Positions 1 to 7,808 of a DNA stretch of 35,572 nt are shown piece after piece (position 1 is the stretch's first letter; each line of letters opens with the position of its first letter). This DNA comes from Amycolatopsis nivea. Its GTDB lineage: Bacteria; Actinomycetota; Actinomycetes; Mycobacteriales; Pseudonocardiaceae. The notes beneath the pieces were generated by a model. The model searched no databases and had not been told where the DNA came from. It saw only the letters and a program-made list of their open reading frames with translations. Position numbers and translations under genes: made by a program. The stretch is taken from positions 1-35,572 of the forward strand of contig NZ_SDLT01000060.1 of assembly GCF_004522235.1 (NCBI RefSeq), given 5' to 3'.

Positions 1-909
1 ACCGTGACCGCCGGAGTGTCCGAACTGGACTCCCGACGGCCGGTCTCGCCCACCGGGCGATTCCGGATCGGCAGCACGACCAAAACGTTCGTAGCCACCG
101 TAGTGATGCAACTCGTCGCCGAACACCGGATCCAGCTCGACACGCCCGTCGAGCACTACCTGCCCGGACTCCTGCCGCGCGGCAAAGAGATCACCGTGCG
201 GATGCTTCTGCAGCACACCAGCGGCCTTTACAACTATCTCCGGTCAATCCCATTGGACGGCACCGATCTGGAGAAAGTCCGCTACCAGCACTTTTCGCCG
301 GAATCACTGGTCGCCATCGCGACCGCACGGCCGCTCGATTTCCCGCCGGGCAGCAAGTTCTCGTATTCCAACACCAACTACACCGTGCTCGGCATGCTGA
401 TCGAACGGACCACCGGACACGCGTGGGGCGACGCGGTGGCCAAGCGGATCCTGCGCCCGCTGGGCATGCACCACACGGTGGTCCCCGGGGACCGCACCAG
501 GATCCCGGGCAAGCACGCACACGGCTATCAGGAGATGAACGGGAAACTGGTTGACGTCACCGAACTGAACCCGAGCTTCGGCGGCGCCGCGGGCGAGATG
601 ATCTCCACCACCGCGGACCTGGACAAGTTCGTCCAAGCGCTGGCCGCGGGACGGCTGGTGCCGCCGCCGCTGCTGAAGCAAATGACCACCCCGCGCTCCG
701 CGGCCGAGGAGTACGGGCTGGGAGTGGAAACCCGAACCACGCCGTGCGGAATCCCGGTTTTCGGCCACACCGGCGGGATTCCCGGGTACGGGACGATCGC
801 GTTCACCAGCGCGGACGGAAAGCGCCGGGTGGAAGCTTCGCTGACGTTCGGCCGCGGACCCGCGAATGAGGCCTTCTATTCGTTGATCGACAAGGTGATC
901 TGCGCCTGA
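1..909 (+). CDS. Serine hydrolase, beta-lactamase / D-Ala-D-Ala carboxypeptidase family (5' end outside window)
   Basis: A penicillin-binding-fold serine hydrolase that normally acts on D-Ala-D-Ala peptides or related amides or esters outside the membrane. Seen: the nucleophile motif STTK about 24 residues after the first in-window GTG (base 4), the second motif YSN (in KFSYSNTNYT) about 97 residues later, and HTG (in FGHTGGIPG) near the C terminus. These are the SxxK, YxN and [HK]TG motifs of the class C beta-lactamase/DD-peptidase family. Family members have about 60-80 residues, often a signal peptide, before SxxK. Here there are only about 23, so the true start lies upstream and the feature is 5' partial; the GTG at base 4 is probably an internal valine. 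Substrate cannot be told from sequence. A strong hairpin follows the stop. Confidence 0.85.
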   Translation, partial: TVTAGVSELDSRRPVSPTGRFRIGSTTKTFVATVVMQLVAEHRIQLDTPVEHYLPGLLPRGKEITVRMLLQHTSGLYNYLRSIPLDGTDLEKVRYQHFSPESLVAIATARPLDFPPGSKFSYSNTNYTVLGMLIERTTGHAWGDAVAKRILRPLGMHHTVVPGDRTRIPGKHAHGYQEMNGKLVDVTELNPSFGGAAGEMISTTADLDKFVQALAAGRLVPPPLLKQMTTPRSAAEEYGLGVETRTTPCGIPVFGHTGGIPGYGTIAFTSADGKRRVEASLTFGRGPANEAFYSLIDKVICA

Positions 910-913
910 AAGA

Positions 914-955
914 CCACGGCCTGGGCCCGGTTGGGGAGCCGGGCTCAGGCCGTGG
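914..955. terminator. Long hairpin terminator between convergent genes
   Basis: A 17-bp stem (914-930 with 939-955, one G-T mismatch) closes an 8-base loop. It lies between the serine hydrolase stop and the convergent DUF4235 gene. No U-tract follows on the plus strand, but the minus-strand exit has a short TCTTTC run, so it can serve both directions. Confidence 0.7.
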
Positions 956-976
956 CCGTTAGCGCGTCTTCGGATC

Positions 977-1267
977 TCAAGCCTTGTCGTGCTTCTCAGT
1001 ATCCCCAGGCCACTGGCCGGTAAGCTTGTCGTACCCCGTCGCGCCGCCACGATCGACAGCGGCCTTGACCACTCCGAAGATCGCACCCTGCACAGATGCG
1101 GCCAGCAGCACCTCGCCCCAGCCGCGCTCTTTCTGTGTTGGCTCCGGAGCCTTCTTAGTGCCGGAGATCAGCTTCCACACCTGCTCGAACACCGCGTTGG
1201 CGGCCAGCCCGCCCAGCACGCCGAACAGCAGGCCGAGCGGCCGGTACAGCAGCTTGTTGACGTTCAT
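977..1267 (-). CDS. DUF4235 family small membrane-associated protein
   Basis: A 96-residue protein of the actinobacterial DUF4235 family, function unknown. Seen: an opening MNVNKLLYRPLGLLFGVLGG, which is a basic N terminus leading into a glycine-rich hydrophobic helix (about residues 8-25), then a conserved central VWKLISGTKKAP, and a second amphipathic/hydrophobic stretch around VLLAASVQGAIFGVVKAAVDR. Two short membrane segments are likely. The start was set at the ATG at 1267 rather than a TTG 27 bases upstream, because GAGGGGA lies about 9 bases before the ATG and the family begins at this residue. It stands alone, convergent with the serine hydrolase. Confidence 0.8.
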   Translation of the reverse strand: MNVNKLLYRPLGLLFGVLGGLAANAVFEQVWKLISGTKKAPEPTQKERGWGEVLLAASVQGAIFGVVKAAVDRGGATGYDKLTGQWPGDTEKHDKA

Positions 1268-1330
1268 GTTCACCGTCCCCTCTCGCTCGCTCAAGCAGTA
1301 CCCGCTCCTGCGGCGGGGTATGCGCGCAGC

Positions 1331-1357
1331 GGCTGATCCGTCAGTGCTGGATCAGCC
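1331..1357 (-). terminator. Hairpin overlapping the end of the Nudix gene
   Basis: A perfect 9-bp stem (GGCTGATCC, 1331-1339, with GGATCAGCC, 1349-1357) and 9-base loop. The last codons and stop of the Nudix gene are inside the hairpin. It probably ends the three-gene minus-strand operon; there is no clear U-tract. Confidence 0.5.
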
Positions 1358-1817
1358 CGCCGACCGCGACAGGTCCGACATGGCCCGTCGGCGGTTTGGT
1401 CCTCGCCAACGAAAGGCCCACGTCGACCAGGCCCGACCGGCGAAGCGAGGCGACGGCCGGCAGCGGCGTCCACACTGACTCGGCTGTCTCGCCGTTGGGC
1501 TCCGGCCGCAGCTCGCCGCCGACGATCCGGGCCTGGTAGAAAATCCCGACATTCTGATGCGGACCCGAATCCGGCACCAGGCGCTCGGCCGCCGGGATGA
1601 TCCGGGAATCCACTCCCAGCAGGCGTTCGACCACCGCCTCGCATCCGGTTTCCTCGGAAACCTCGCGGATCACCGCGTCGAACGGATCCTCCCCGTGCTC
1701 GACACCGCCGCCAGGAAGGGTCCAGCGGCTTCCGCCGCCCTTCGGCGAAACGTAACGCGCGAGCAGTACCGATTCGTTTTCGATGCACACGGCGTACGCC
1801 GCTAACCGGAAACTCAT
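1341..1817 (-). CDS. Nudix hydrolase
   Basis: A 158-residue Nudix protein that would hydrolyse a nucleoside diphosphate linked to another group, with Mg2+ or Mn2+. Seen: a full Nudix box, GGVEHGE followed by seven residues and REVSEETG (about residues 37-59), matching Gx5Ex7REUxEExGU, just after a WTLPGG strand. The length fits a single-domain family member. The ATG overlaps the stop of the upstream hydrolase (ATGA, 4 bases), so it is the third gene of an NTF2-like / alpha-beta hydrolase / Nudix operon and is translationally coupled. The substrate cannot be read from sequence; housecleaning of a modified nucleotide is possible but not shown. Confidence 0.9.
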   Translation of the reverse strand: MSFRLAAYAVCIENESVLLARYVSPKGGGSRWTLPGGGVEHGEDPFDAVIREVSEETGCEAVVERLLGVDSRIIPAAERLVPDSGPHQNVGIFYQARIVGGELRPEPNGETAESVWTPLPAVASLRRSGLVDVGLSLARTKPPTGHVGPVAVGGLIQH

Positions 1818-2680
1818 TTCTCCCAGGTTACCTGGCCACTCTCGACACTCAACAGCTCACGCAGGGCGGCAAGCACGGCGTCCGGGGCCTCTTCCATCAC
1901 GAAATGCCCAGCCCCTTCAATCAACGTGAGCTCGGCCCCGGGGATCCGCGCGGCGAGTTCTTCAGCGATAGAAGTCCGGAGATACTCGTCCGCAGTTCCC
2001 CACACAACCGCGGCGGGGCACTGGATCTTGTCGAGGCCCTCAGCGAGTTCCCGGCGAGCAGGTACCCGGTACTCGCGGAAAAAGTGCAGGAGCCAGCGTC
2101 GACCGTCCGAAGTGGACATCCAGTTCAGGTAGCTGTCCAGTATCGCGCGGTCGAAGACACCGGCGCGCAAAAGCCCGCGCAGGGCCACCCGGTTGATCGT
2201 TTCCAGCGGGAGCGGCACGGCGGCGAACGGGCTGCGGCCCAGGATGCCGACGAGCGAGAACACGGCGTACCACTTGGGCACGAAAGTGCGGTGCGCACGA
2301 CTGTTGAGGATCGCGAGCCGCCGCACGCGGTCGGGGTGGCGCTGCGCGAAGCCAAGGGACAGGAAGCCGCCGTAATCGTGGCCGAACAGGTTGCATTCGG
2401 CGATGCCGAGCGCGTCGAGCACCCGTCCGACGCGGTCCACCTCGGTGTCGTAGTCGAAGGACAGGTCCGTGCGGCGTTCCGACTCGCCCCAGCCGAGCCA
2501 GTCCAGCGCGAAGACGTGATGCTCCTCGGCGAGCCCGCGCAGCTGATGGCGCCAGGAGCGACGGTTGGCCGGATAGCCGTGCAGCAGCACGATCGGTTCG
2601 GCGGAAGGATCGCCGAGTTCGGTGAACGCGAGCCGAGCGCCGTCGACCGTCACCGAGCGAGCCAATCCGGCGTCGCTCAC
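1814..2680 (-). CDS. Alpha/beta-fold hydrolase with Asp nucleophile (epoxide hydrolase / haloalkane dehalogenase type)
   Basis: A 288-residue alpha/beta hydrolase. Seen: the oxyanion-hole motif HGYPANRRSW (about residues 33-42), a nucleophile elbow GHDYGG, in which the usual serine is aspartate, an acid in the WGTADEY strand and a catalytic histidine in GAGHFVMEE. An Asp nucleophile is characteristic of epoxide hydrolases and haloalkane dehalogenases, which form an alkyl-enzyme ester; serine esterases are therefore unlikely. The start is the GTG at 2680, which overlaps the stop of the upstream NTF2-like gene (GTGA). A longer in-frame extension would run through that gene and was rejected. The 3' end overlaps the Nudix start. 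Substrate unknown. Confidence 0.85.
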   Translation of the reverse strand: MSDAGLARSVTVDGARLAFTELGDPSAEPIVLLHGYPANRRSWRHQLRGLAEEHHVFALDWLGWGESERRTDLSFDYDTEVDRVGRVLDALGIAECNLFGHDYGGFLSLGFAQRHPDRVRRLAILNSRAHRTFVPKWYAVFSLVGILGRSPFAAVPLPLETINRVALRGLLRAGVFDRAILDSYLNWMSTSDGRRWLLHFFREYRVPARRELAEGLDKIQCPAAVVWGTADEYLRTSIAEELAARIPGAELTLIEGAGHFVMEEAPDAVLAALRELLSVESGQVTWEK

Positions 2681-3159
2681 GCCGCGCCGCCGCGATTGCC
2701 TCGACCGCGTCCGGCACCGAACCTGCGCAGCCGATTGCCCAGGTAGGGCAGCCACGCGCGGGGGCGCCGCAGCACGGCGCCGATGATCACCAGCGGGTCG
2801 AAGTAGGCGGTCCGTTCGGCGATCAACCCGTCTTCGACCGTGATCCGGTCGACAAGCGGCCATTCGATCGGCCTGCCGCCCAGCGTTCCGTACAGGCGGC
2901 CCCAGATCAGCACCTGACCCGAGCCGCTCGCCCAGCCTTGGACGTCGTAGCGCAGATCCGGGACGAGGTTCATGGTCCGCGTCATGAATTCGCGTGCCTC
3001 GGCGACGCCTCGGGTGTTGCGCTCGAGCGGGTGGACCAACCGGACGCCGGGCTGGAACAGCGGGGTGAACGCGTCCGGGTCCATCCGGCTCCAGGCTTCG
3101 GCGAACCGTTCCACGAGCTCAGCGGCTTCCTGGTCGGCGTGTTCGCGGAGTTCGGACAT
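2677..3159 (-). CDS. SnoaL/NTF2-like domain protein
   Basis: A 160-residue protein with the cone-shaped NTF2-like fold of the SnoaL group: N-terminal helices (LVERFAEAWSRMDPDAFTPLF), then strands with the typical GVRLVHPLE, MTRTMNLVPDLRYDV, WGRLYGTLGGRPIEWPLVDR and ITVEDGLIAERTAYFDPL segments. Such proteins are small-molecule isomerases, hydrolases or binding proteins. The start is the ATG at 3159, preceded by the very strong site GGAGGAGGAAA four bases upstream; an in-frame extension to 3237 has no such site and would cross the operator region. It is the first gene of the operon with the Asp-nucleophile hydrolase and Nudix genes, and is divergent from tetR, so it is a likely target of that repressor. 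The C-terminal tail is rich in Arg and Gly. Confidence 0.8.
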   Translation of the reverse strand: MSELREHADQEAAELVERFAEAWSRMDPDAFTPLFQPGVRLVHPLERNTRGVAEAREFMTRTMNLVPDLRYDVQGWASGSGQVLIWGRLYGTLGGRPIEWPLVDRITVEDGLIAERTAYFDPLVIIGAVLRRPRAWLPYLGNRLRRFGAGRGRGNRGGAA

Positions 3160-3195
3160 CGGGTTTCCTCCTCCACCGCCGGAAGGGCGCGCAAC

Positions 3196-3264
3196 TCTTG
3201 TAACGATTGCAAGAAGTGTCCGGAAGGTAGCACGCATCGGGGAGTTCTTGCAATGGATGCAGAA
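3196..3264. promoter_or_regulatory. Two operator-like sites between the operon and tetR
   Basis: Site A (3196-3214) is an imperfect palindrome, TCTTGTAACGATTGCAAGA, with matching TCTTG/CAAGA ends. Site B (3246-3264), TCTTGCAATGGATGCAGAA, resembles site A read on the other strand; both hold the core TCTTGCAAT. Their centres are about 50 bp apart, one nearer each divergent gene. This is the arrangement expected for a TetR repressor that controls itself and the neighbouring operon. Confidence 0.55.
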
Positions 3265-3278
3265 ACCGGCCGTACGAT
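3249..3278 (+). promoter_or_regulatory. Putative tetR promoter giving a leaderless transcript
   Basis: A -35-like TTGCAA (3249-3254) and a -10-like TACGAT (3273-3278) are 18 bp apart. A start site about 7 bases past the -10 falls on the ATG at 3285, so the mRNA may have no leader. The -35 lies inside operator site B. Confidence 0.45.
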
Positions 3279-3284
3279 CGCGTG

Positions 3285-3917
3285 ATGACGACCGGCGGCA
3301 CGAAGGCGCGCGACCCCCGAAAGCAGCGGACGATCGACGCCTTGCTCAGGGCCGCCGAGAAGGTCTTCGCGGGTCGCCCGTTCGAGGAGACGACGGTCGA
3401 GGAGATCGCCGAGCGCGCCGGTGTCGCGGTGGGGTCGATCTACAACAACTTCGGGTCGAAGGCGGGGCTGCACGCCGCCGTCGTCGACCGGGCCCTCGAT
3501 GTCGACCGCGAGTACATGGACCGCGCCTACACGCCCGACCGCTCCCCGATCGAACAGCTGGAGGCCGCGGCCGAGGAGTACCTGCGGTTCTACCTCGAAC
3601 AGCCGGAGTTCTTCCGGATGCTCGCGTTCCCCGCCCCGCTCGGCAACTACCCCGCCGCAGCCGAGACGGCGGCCCGCCTCGCGCACCGTGTCGACGAGCA
3701 GAACGCGCGCATGATCGACGCGATCGAGCGCGGCATCGCCGAGGGCGCGATCCGCCCGCTCGACGCGCGCAAAGCGGCCACCGTGCTCTGGGCGAGCTGG
3801 AACGGCGTGCTCAGCCTCGCCTGGCGTCCCGACGCGCTGCGCGAGGACGAAGCCGGTCTCGCCGAACTGCTCTCCCTCGCGACGGACATCGCGAGCTGGG
3901 GCTTGCGGATCTCCTGA
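3285..3917 (+). CDS. TetR family transcriptional regulator
   Basis: A 210-residue TetR-type repressor. Seen: an N-terminal helix-turn-helix, RKQRTIDALLRAAEKVFAG then TTVEEIAERAGVAVGSIYNNFGSKAGL (about residues 11-57), with the family-typical S-Y-x-x-F recognition helix, followed by an all-helical ligand-binding and dimer domain. The C-terminal half includes a TetR_C-like WASWNGVLSLAW helix. The start is placed at the ATG at 3285; a GTG three bases upstream is in frame, but the promoter geometry favours the ATG. It is divergent from the NTF2-like/hydrolase/Nudix operon, and two related inverted repeats lie between them, so it probably represses both. The ligand is unknown; a substrate of the Asp-nucleophile hydrolase is a reasonable guess. 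Confidence 0.9.
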   Translation: MTTGGTKARDPRKQRTIDALLRAAEKVFAGRPFEETTVEEIAERAGVAVGSIYNNFGSKAGLHAAVVDRALDVDREYMDRAYTPDRSPIEQLEAAAEEYLRFYLEQPEFFRMLAFPAPLGNYPAAAETAARLAHRVDEQNARMIDAIERGIAEGAIRPLDARKAATVLWASWNGVLSLAWRPDALREDEAGLAELLSLATDIASWGLRIS

Positions 3918-4008
3918 AAACGCCGCCGCTGGACGCCCTCCGCCCGCGAGGGTTGAGGCCGATTCCCCCGGGTAACCACGGACCGAACCGCGACGGGAAG
4001 GGATCGGC

Positions 4009-4878
4009 ATGTGCCGTCTGTTTGGTCTGTCCGCTGCCCCGGAGCGCGTGCACGCCACGTTCTGGCTGCTCGAAGCGCCCGACAGCCTCGCCGCCCAGAG
4101 CCGGCGCGAACCGGACGGGACCGGGCTCGGCATCTTCGACGAGCAAGGCACGCCGCAGGTCTGGAAACAGCCATTCGCGGCCTACGAGGACAAACAGTTC
4201 GCCTGCGAGGCCAAGGAATGCACGTCAACGACCTTCCTCGCCCACATCCGCTACGCCTCGACCGGCGGCCTCGAACCGGCCAACACCCATCCGTTCGCCC
4301 AGCACGGCCGGTTGTTCGCCCACAACGGCGTCCTCGGCGATCTCCCCCGGCTGGAAGCCCGGCTCGGCGAGTACCGGGAGCTCGTCAAGGGCGACACCGA
4401 CTCCGAACGTTTCTTCGCTATGGTCACCCAAGAAATCGACGCTCATGACGGCGACGTGAGCGCCGGGATCACCGCCGCCGCCCGCTGGGCCGCCCTGAAT
4501 CTCCCGGTCTACGCGATCAACCTCGTTCTCACTACCGCGGACGGCTTGTGGGCCTTGCACTACCCCGACACGCACGACCTCTACGTCCTGCAGCGTTGCG
4601 CAGGCGGCCCGCACGGCGACCGGCACCTCGAACACGCGAGCGCGGCGGGCCGGATCCGGGCCCGGTCCAGCGGTCTCGCCCGGCACCGCGCCGCCGTGGT
4701 CGCCAGCGAACGCATGGACGAAGACCCCGGCTGGCAGAACCTCCGTCCCGGCGAACTGCTGCACGTCGGCGCGGACCTGACCGCGACCCGCCGGATCGTG
4801 CTCGAACAGCCGCCGCGGCACCCGTTGACCCTCGACGACCTCGGCGCCCACGCCGCCGCGTCCCAGCAAGGCCAGTGA
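4009..4878 (+). CDS. Class II glutamine amidotransferase family protein
   Basis: A 289-residue Ntn-type glutamine amidotransferase domain protein (GATase class II, YafJ/EgtC-like). Seen: Met-Cys at the start, so removal of Met leaves Cys as the N-terminal nucleophile; then REPDGTGLG, FLAHIRYAST, NTHPF, LFAHNG and GDTDSERFF, the conserved segments that bind glutamine in this fold. No synthetase domain follows, so the acceptor reaction is unknown. EgtC (gamma-glutamyl hydrolysis in ergothioneine synthesis) is similar, but no egt genes are nearby, so this role is not claimed. AAGGGA lies six bases before the ATG. It stands 91 bases after tetR in the same direction and converges on narI with a 19-base gap. 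Confidence 0.85.
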   Translation: MCRLFGLSAAPERVHATFWLLEAPDSLAAQSRREPDGTGLGIFDEQGTPQVWKQPFAAYEDKQFACEAKECTSTTFLAHIRYASTGGLEPANTHPFAQHGRLFAHNGVLGDLPRLEARLGEYRELVKGDTDSERFFAMVTQEIDAHDGDVSAGITAAARWAALNLPVYAINLVLTTADGLWALHYPDTHDLYVLQRCAGGPHGDRHLEHASAAGRIRARSSGLARHRAAVVASERMDEDPGWQNLRPGELLHVGADLTATRRIVLEQPPRHPLTLDDLGAHAAASQQGQ

Positions 4879-4897
4879 CCCGCCGCGCACACCTGGC

Positions 4898-5635
4898 TCA
4901 GCGCCGCACCGTCGGCTCCCACCCCCGCCGCGCGGCCCGGTTCCCGACCTGGCCGGGATCGCGCCGCCGGTACACCACGTACGGCCGCAGCAGATAGTGC
5001 ACCGGTGCGCTGAACGCGTGCACCAGCCGGGAAAACGGCCACAGCGCGAACAGCACCATGCCGAGCGCGGTGTGGAGCTGGTAGTCCACCGGCACGTGCG
5101 CCATCAGCTCCGGGTGCGGATTCAGCGTGAGGACGCCCCGGAACCACGGCGCGATCGTCTCGCGGTAGTCGTAGCCGCCGCGAAAGCCGTTGTCGATGAC
5201 GGTCGTAGCGGTTCCGGCCAGGAGCGCCAGCGCGAGCACCGGGTACATCGCGCGGTCGCTGCGGCTCGTGCCCGCCCGGACCGCTGGCGTGCGCAACCGC
5301 CGCCACACCAGCACTCCGAGGCCGGTGAGCGCGGCCAGCCCGGCGACAGTGCCCATGGCCAGCGACACCAGGTGGTAGTTGTCCTCGGTGACGCCGAGCA
5401 GTTCGGTGAGGCCCTTCGGGACCAGCAGGCCGAGCACGTGCCCGCCGAGCACCATCAGCAGTCCGAAGTGGAACAGCGGGCTGCCGATCCGCAGCAGCTT
5501 CGATTCATGCAGCTGCGAGGACCGGCTCGTCCAGCCGAATTTGTCGTAGCGGTACCGCCAGACGGTGCCGCCGATCAGCAACGCGACGGTGGCGTACGGG
5601 GCAGCTCCCCACAACAGCACGTCAAGGCTGGTCAT
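4898..5635 (-). CDS. narI: Respiratory nitrate reductase, gamma subunit (cytochrome b)
   Basis: A 245-residue membrane subunit of the membrane-bound nitrate reductase. It takes electrons from quinol at the outer face and passes them through two hemes b to NarH. Seen: five hydrophobic segments and the four histidines expected as heme ligands, H56 and H66 (GSPLFHFGLL, MVLGGHVLGL) and H188 and H206 (DYQLHTALG, SRLVHAFSAP), at spacing almost identical to E. coli NarI. The start ATG overlaps the narJ stop (ATGA). It is the last gene of narGHJI. The C-terminal tail is basic and Arg-rich, as expected on the cytoplasmic side. Confidence 0.97.
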   Translation of the reverse strand: MTSLDVLLWGAAPYATVALLIGGTVWRYRYDKFGWTSRSSQLHESKLLRIGSPLFHFGLLMVLGGHVLGLLVPKGLTELLGVTEDNYHLVSLAMGTVAGLAALTGLGVLVWRRLRTPAVRAGTSRSDRAMYPVLALALLAGTATTVIDNGFRGGYDYRETIAPWFRGVLTLNPHPELMAHVPVDYQLHTALGMVLFALWPFSRLVHAFSAPVHYLLRPYVVYRRRDPGQVGNRAARRGWEPTVRR

Positions 5636-6237
5636 CGAGCGCTCCCGGTCGGATAGGGGTCGAGTCCCACCAGTTCGCGCGGCGGTTGCGGAACAGGGGG
5701 TGCGGCCGCCGCGGCGATCGTCGCGAGCACGGCGGCGATCGCGTCCTGGTACGGCGTGCCGAGCTTGATCAGGTTGCGGTGCAACAGTTCCAGCCCGGGG
5801 CGGAACCGGGCGAGCAGTTCGTCAGCGGCGCCCGGATCGGCGGCGGCGGCGAATTCCAGTACCACCGGAAGGAAATCGGGCAGTTCGTTCTCGGCTGGTT
5901 CGAAGCCGTGTTCGCGGTAGTACTGCCGCAGTTCGGCCAGCGAGCTGCCGCGGCGGCGGGTGTCGCCGTCGGTGTACCAGGTCAGGTGCAGCGTGCGCCG
6001 GGGTTTGCGGTCGAAGACCTCGACGTAGTGCTCGCCCGGCGCGGGGCCGTCGAGATGGTCGAGCACCCGGAGCAGCTCGGCCCGGCCGGGGACGTCGGCG
6101 ATCTCGTTCAGCGCGGCGCGCAACAACTCCGTCTTGCCCAGTACCGAATCGTCCGGGTATTGCAGGCACCAGCCAGCCACGGCGCGCAGGACACCGCGGT
6201 GCCGGTTTTCCTTGGTATGGCGGCGAAACAGCCTCAC
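5632..6237 (-). CDS. narJ: Nitrate reductase molybdenum cofactor assembly chaperone
   Basis: A 201-residue NarJ/TorD-type chaperone that binds NarG and helps insert the molybdenum and FeS cofactors before the NarGH pair docks on NarI; it is not part of the mature enzyme. Seen: the all-helical family pattern, with the conserved YVEVFDRKPRRTLHLTWY segment (about residues 91-108) and DFLPVVLEFAA around residue 140. It starts with a GTG overlapping the narH stop (GTGA) and ends in an ATGA overlap with narI. Its place between narH and narI is the classical order. The C terminus has an Ala/Pro-rich stretch. Confidence 0.95.
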   Translation of the reverse strand: MRLFRRHTKENRHRGVLRAVAGWCLQYPDDSVLGKTELLRAALNEIADVPGRAELLRVLDHLDGPAPGEHYVEVFDRKPRRTLHLTWYTDGDTRRRGSSLAELRQYYREHGFEPAENELPDFLPVVLEFAAAADPGAADELLARFRPGLELLHRNLIKLGTPYQDAIAAVLATIAAAAAPPVPQPPRELVGLDPYPTGSAR

Positions 6238-7808
6238 CGGTCACCGCCGCGCGAAAGCGTCGGGAAGAGCGCGTCCGGCCGTTCTCCTTCGCGCCAGCTC
6301 AGCAGGTCGACCTGCCCCGGCTCCGGGCCGCCGCCCATCCCGGGTCCGCCGTCGGTGTCGAGACTGCATTGCGTGGCAATGCTTTCCAGTGCGTGCGCCT
6401 GTCCGATGCCCGCGGTCGGGATGACGTACCGCTCGTCGTACTTGGCCAGCGCCAGCAGCCGGTGCATGGCGAACATCCGCTCCCCGTCCAAGCCGACCGC
6501 GGCGGCCAGCTGGTCGTCCGGTTCCCGGCCGAGGGTCACCGACCGCATGTAGGAGCGCATCGCGGCGAGCCGGCGCAGCGACGCGCGGACCGGTTCCGGG
6601 TCCCCGGCGGTGAACAGTTCGGCCAGGTACTCGACCGGGATGCGCAGCGCGTCGATCGCGCCGAACAGGTTGTGCCCGTCCTCGCCGTCGAATCCGCTGC
6701 CGGACACCGCGTCCGCCACCGGGGACAGCGGCGGGACGTACCAGACCATCGGCATGGTCCGGTACTCCGGATGCAGCGGCAGCGCGAGCCGGTAGTCGTG
6801 GATGAGCCGGTAGACCGGGGACCGCTGGGCCGCGCCGATCCAGTCGCGCGGGATCCCGGCCCGCTCGGCCGCCCGGACCACGTCCGGATCGTGCGGGTCG
6901 AGCAGCAGGTCCAGCTGCGCCGGGTACAGGTCGTGCTCGTCGGGCACCGCGGCCGCCTCGGCGACCCGGTCGGCGTCGTAGAGCAGCACGCCGAGGTAGC
7001 GCAGGCGGCCCACGCAGGTCTCCGAGCACACTGTCGGCTGACCGGCCTCCACCCGCGGATAGCAGAAGGTGCACTTCTCCGCTTTGCCGGTCTTGTGGTT
7101 GAAGTAGACCTTCTTGTACGGGCAGCCGGTGACGCACATCCGCCAGCCGCGGCAGCGTTCCTGGTCGACGAGGACGATGCCGTCCTCCTCGCGCTTGTAC
7201 ATCGCGCCGGACGGGCAACTGGCCACGCACGCGGGGTTGAGGCAGTGCTCGCAGATCCGCGGCAGGTAGAACATGAAGCTCTGCTCGAACTCCATCTTCA
7301 CTTTCGCGCCGACCTGGTCCCGCACGCGTTCCAGCAGCGGGTCCGCGACGCCGTGTTCGGTCGAGCCGCCGAGGTCGTCGTCCCAGTTCGGGCCCCAGGA
7401 GGGCTGCATCGGCTGCCCGGTGACCGCGGAGACCGGCGCCGCGGTCGGCACGTCGTCGCCCAGCGGAGCGTCGAGCAGCGTGCGGTACTCGTAGGTCCAG
7501 GGTTCGTAGTAGTCGCCGATCTCCGGCAGATCCGGATTGGCGAACACGGTGGCGAGCTTGCGCAACCGTCCGCCGGCACGCAGTTTCAGCTTGCCGCCGG
7601 GAGTGCGGACCCAGCCGCCCTTGCCGCTCTCCTGGTCCTCGTAACGGCGCGGATACCCTTGCCCCGGCCGGGTTTCCACGTTGTTGAACCACACGTACTC
7701 GGTGCCCGCCCGGTTGGTCCACGTCTGCTTGCAGGTGACCGAACAGGTGTGGCAGCCGATGCACTTGTCCAGGTTCATCACCATGGCCAGCTGCGCCATG
7801 ATCCTCAT
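6234..7808 (-). CDS. narH: Respiratory nitrate reductase, beta subunit (iron-sulfur)
   Basis: A 524-residue electron-transfer subunit with four FeS clusters, close to the 512 of E. coli NarH. Seen: the first cluster set CIGCHTCSVTC at residues 16-26, then CEHCLNPACVASCPSGAMY, then CRGWRMCVTGCPYKKVYFN, in which tryptophan replaces a cysteine (the sign of the NarH [3Fe-4S] cluster), and CTFCYPRVEAGQ with a later C-x3-C. The C-terminal part carries the family's VWYVPPLSP segment. The start is the ATG at 7808, sharing one base with the narG stop (TGATG). Reading frames open much further upstream, but that stretch is antisense-like noise over narG. It ends in a GTGA overlap with narJ. Confidence 0.97.
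   Translation of the reverse strand: MRIMAQLAMVMNLDKCIGCHTCSVTCKQTWTNRAGTEYVWFNNVETRPGQGYPRRYEDQESGKGGWVRTPGGKLKLRAGGRLRKLATVFANPDLPEIGDYYEPWTYEYRTLLDAPLGDDVPTAAPVSAVTGQPMQPSWGPNWDDDLGGSTEHGVADPLLERVRDQVGAKVKMEFEQSFMFYLPRICEHCLNPACVASCPSGAMYKREEDGIVLVDQERCRGWRMCVTGCPYKKVYFNHKTGKAEKCTFCYPRVEAGQPTVCSETCVGRLRYLGVLLYDADRVAEAAAVPDEHDLYPAQLDLLLDPHDPDVVRAAERAGIPRDWIGAAQRSPVYRLIHDYRLALPLHPEYRTMPMVWYVPPLSPVADAVSGSGFDGEDGHNLFGAIDALRIPVEYLAELFTAGDPEPVRASLRRLAAMRSYMRSVTLGREPDDQLAAAVGLDGERMFAMHRLLALAKYDERYVIPTAGIGQAHALESIATQCSLDTDGGPGMGGGPEPGQVDLLSWREGERPDALFPTLSRGGDR

Noticed and set aside
1814..2863. Longer start (2863) for the alpha/beta hydrolase
   Set aside because: The extra residues lie over the NTF2-like gene and read as Arg-rich noise; the GTGA overlap at 2680 gives a normal start.
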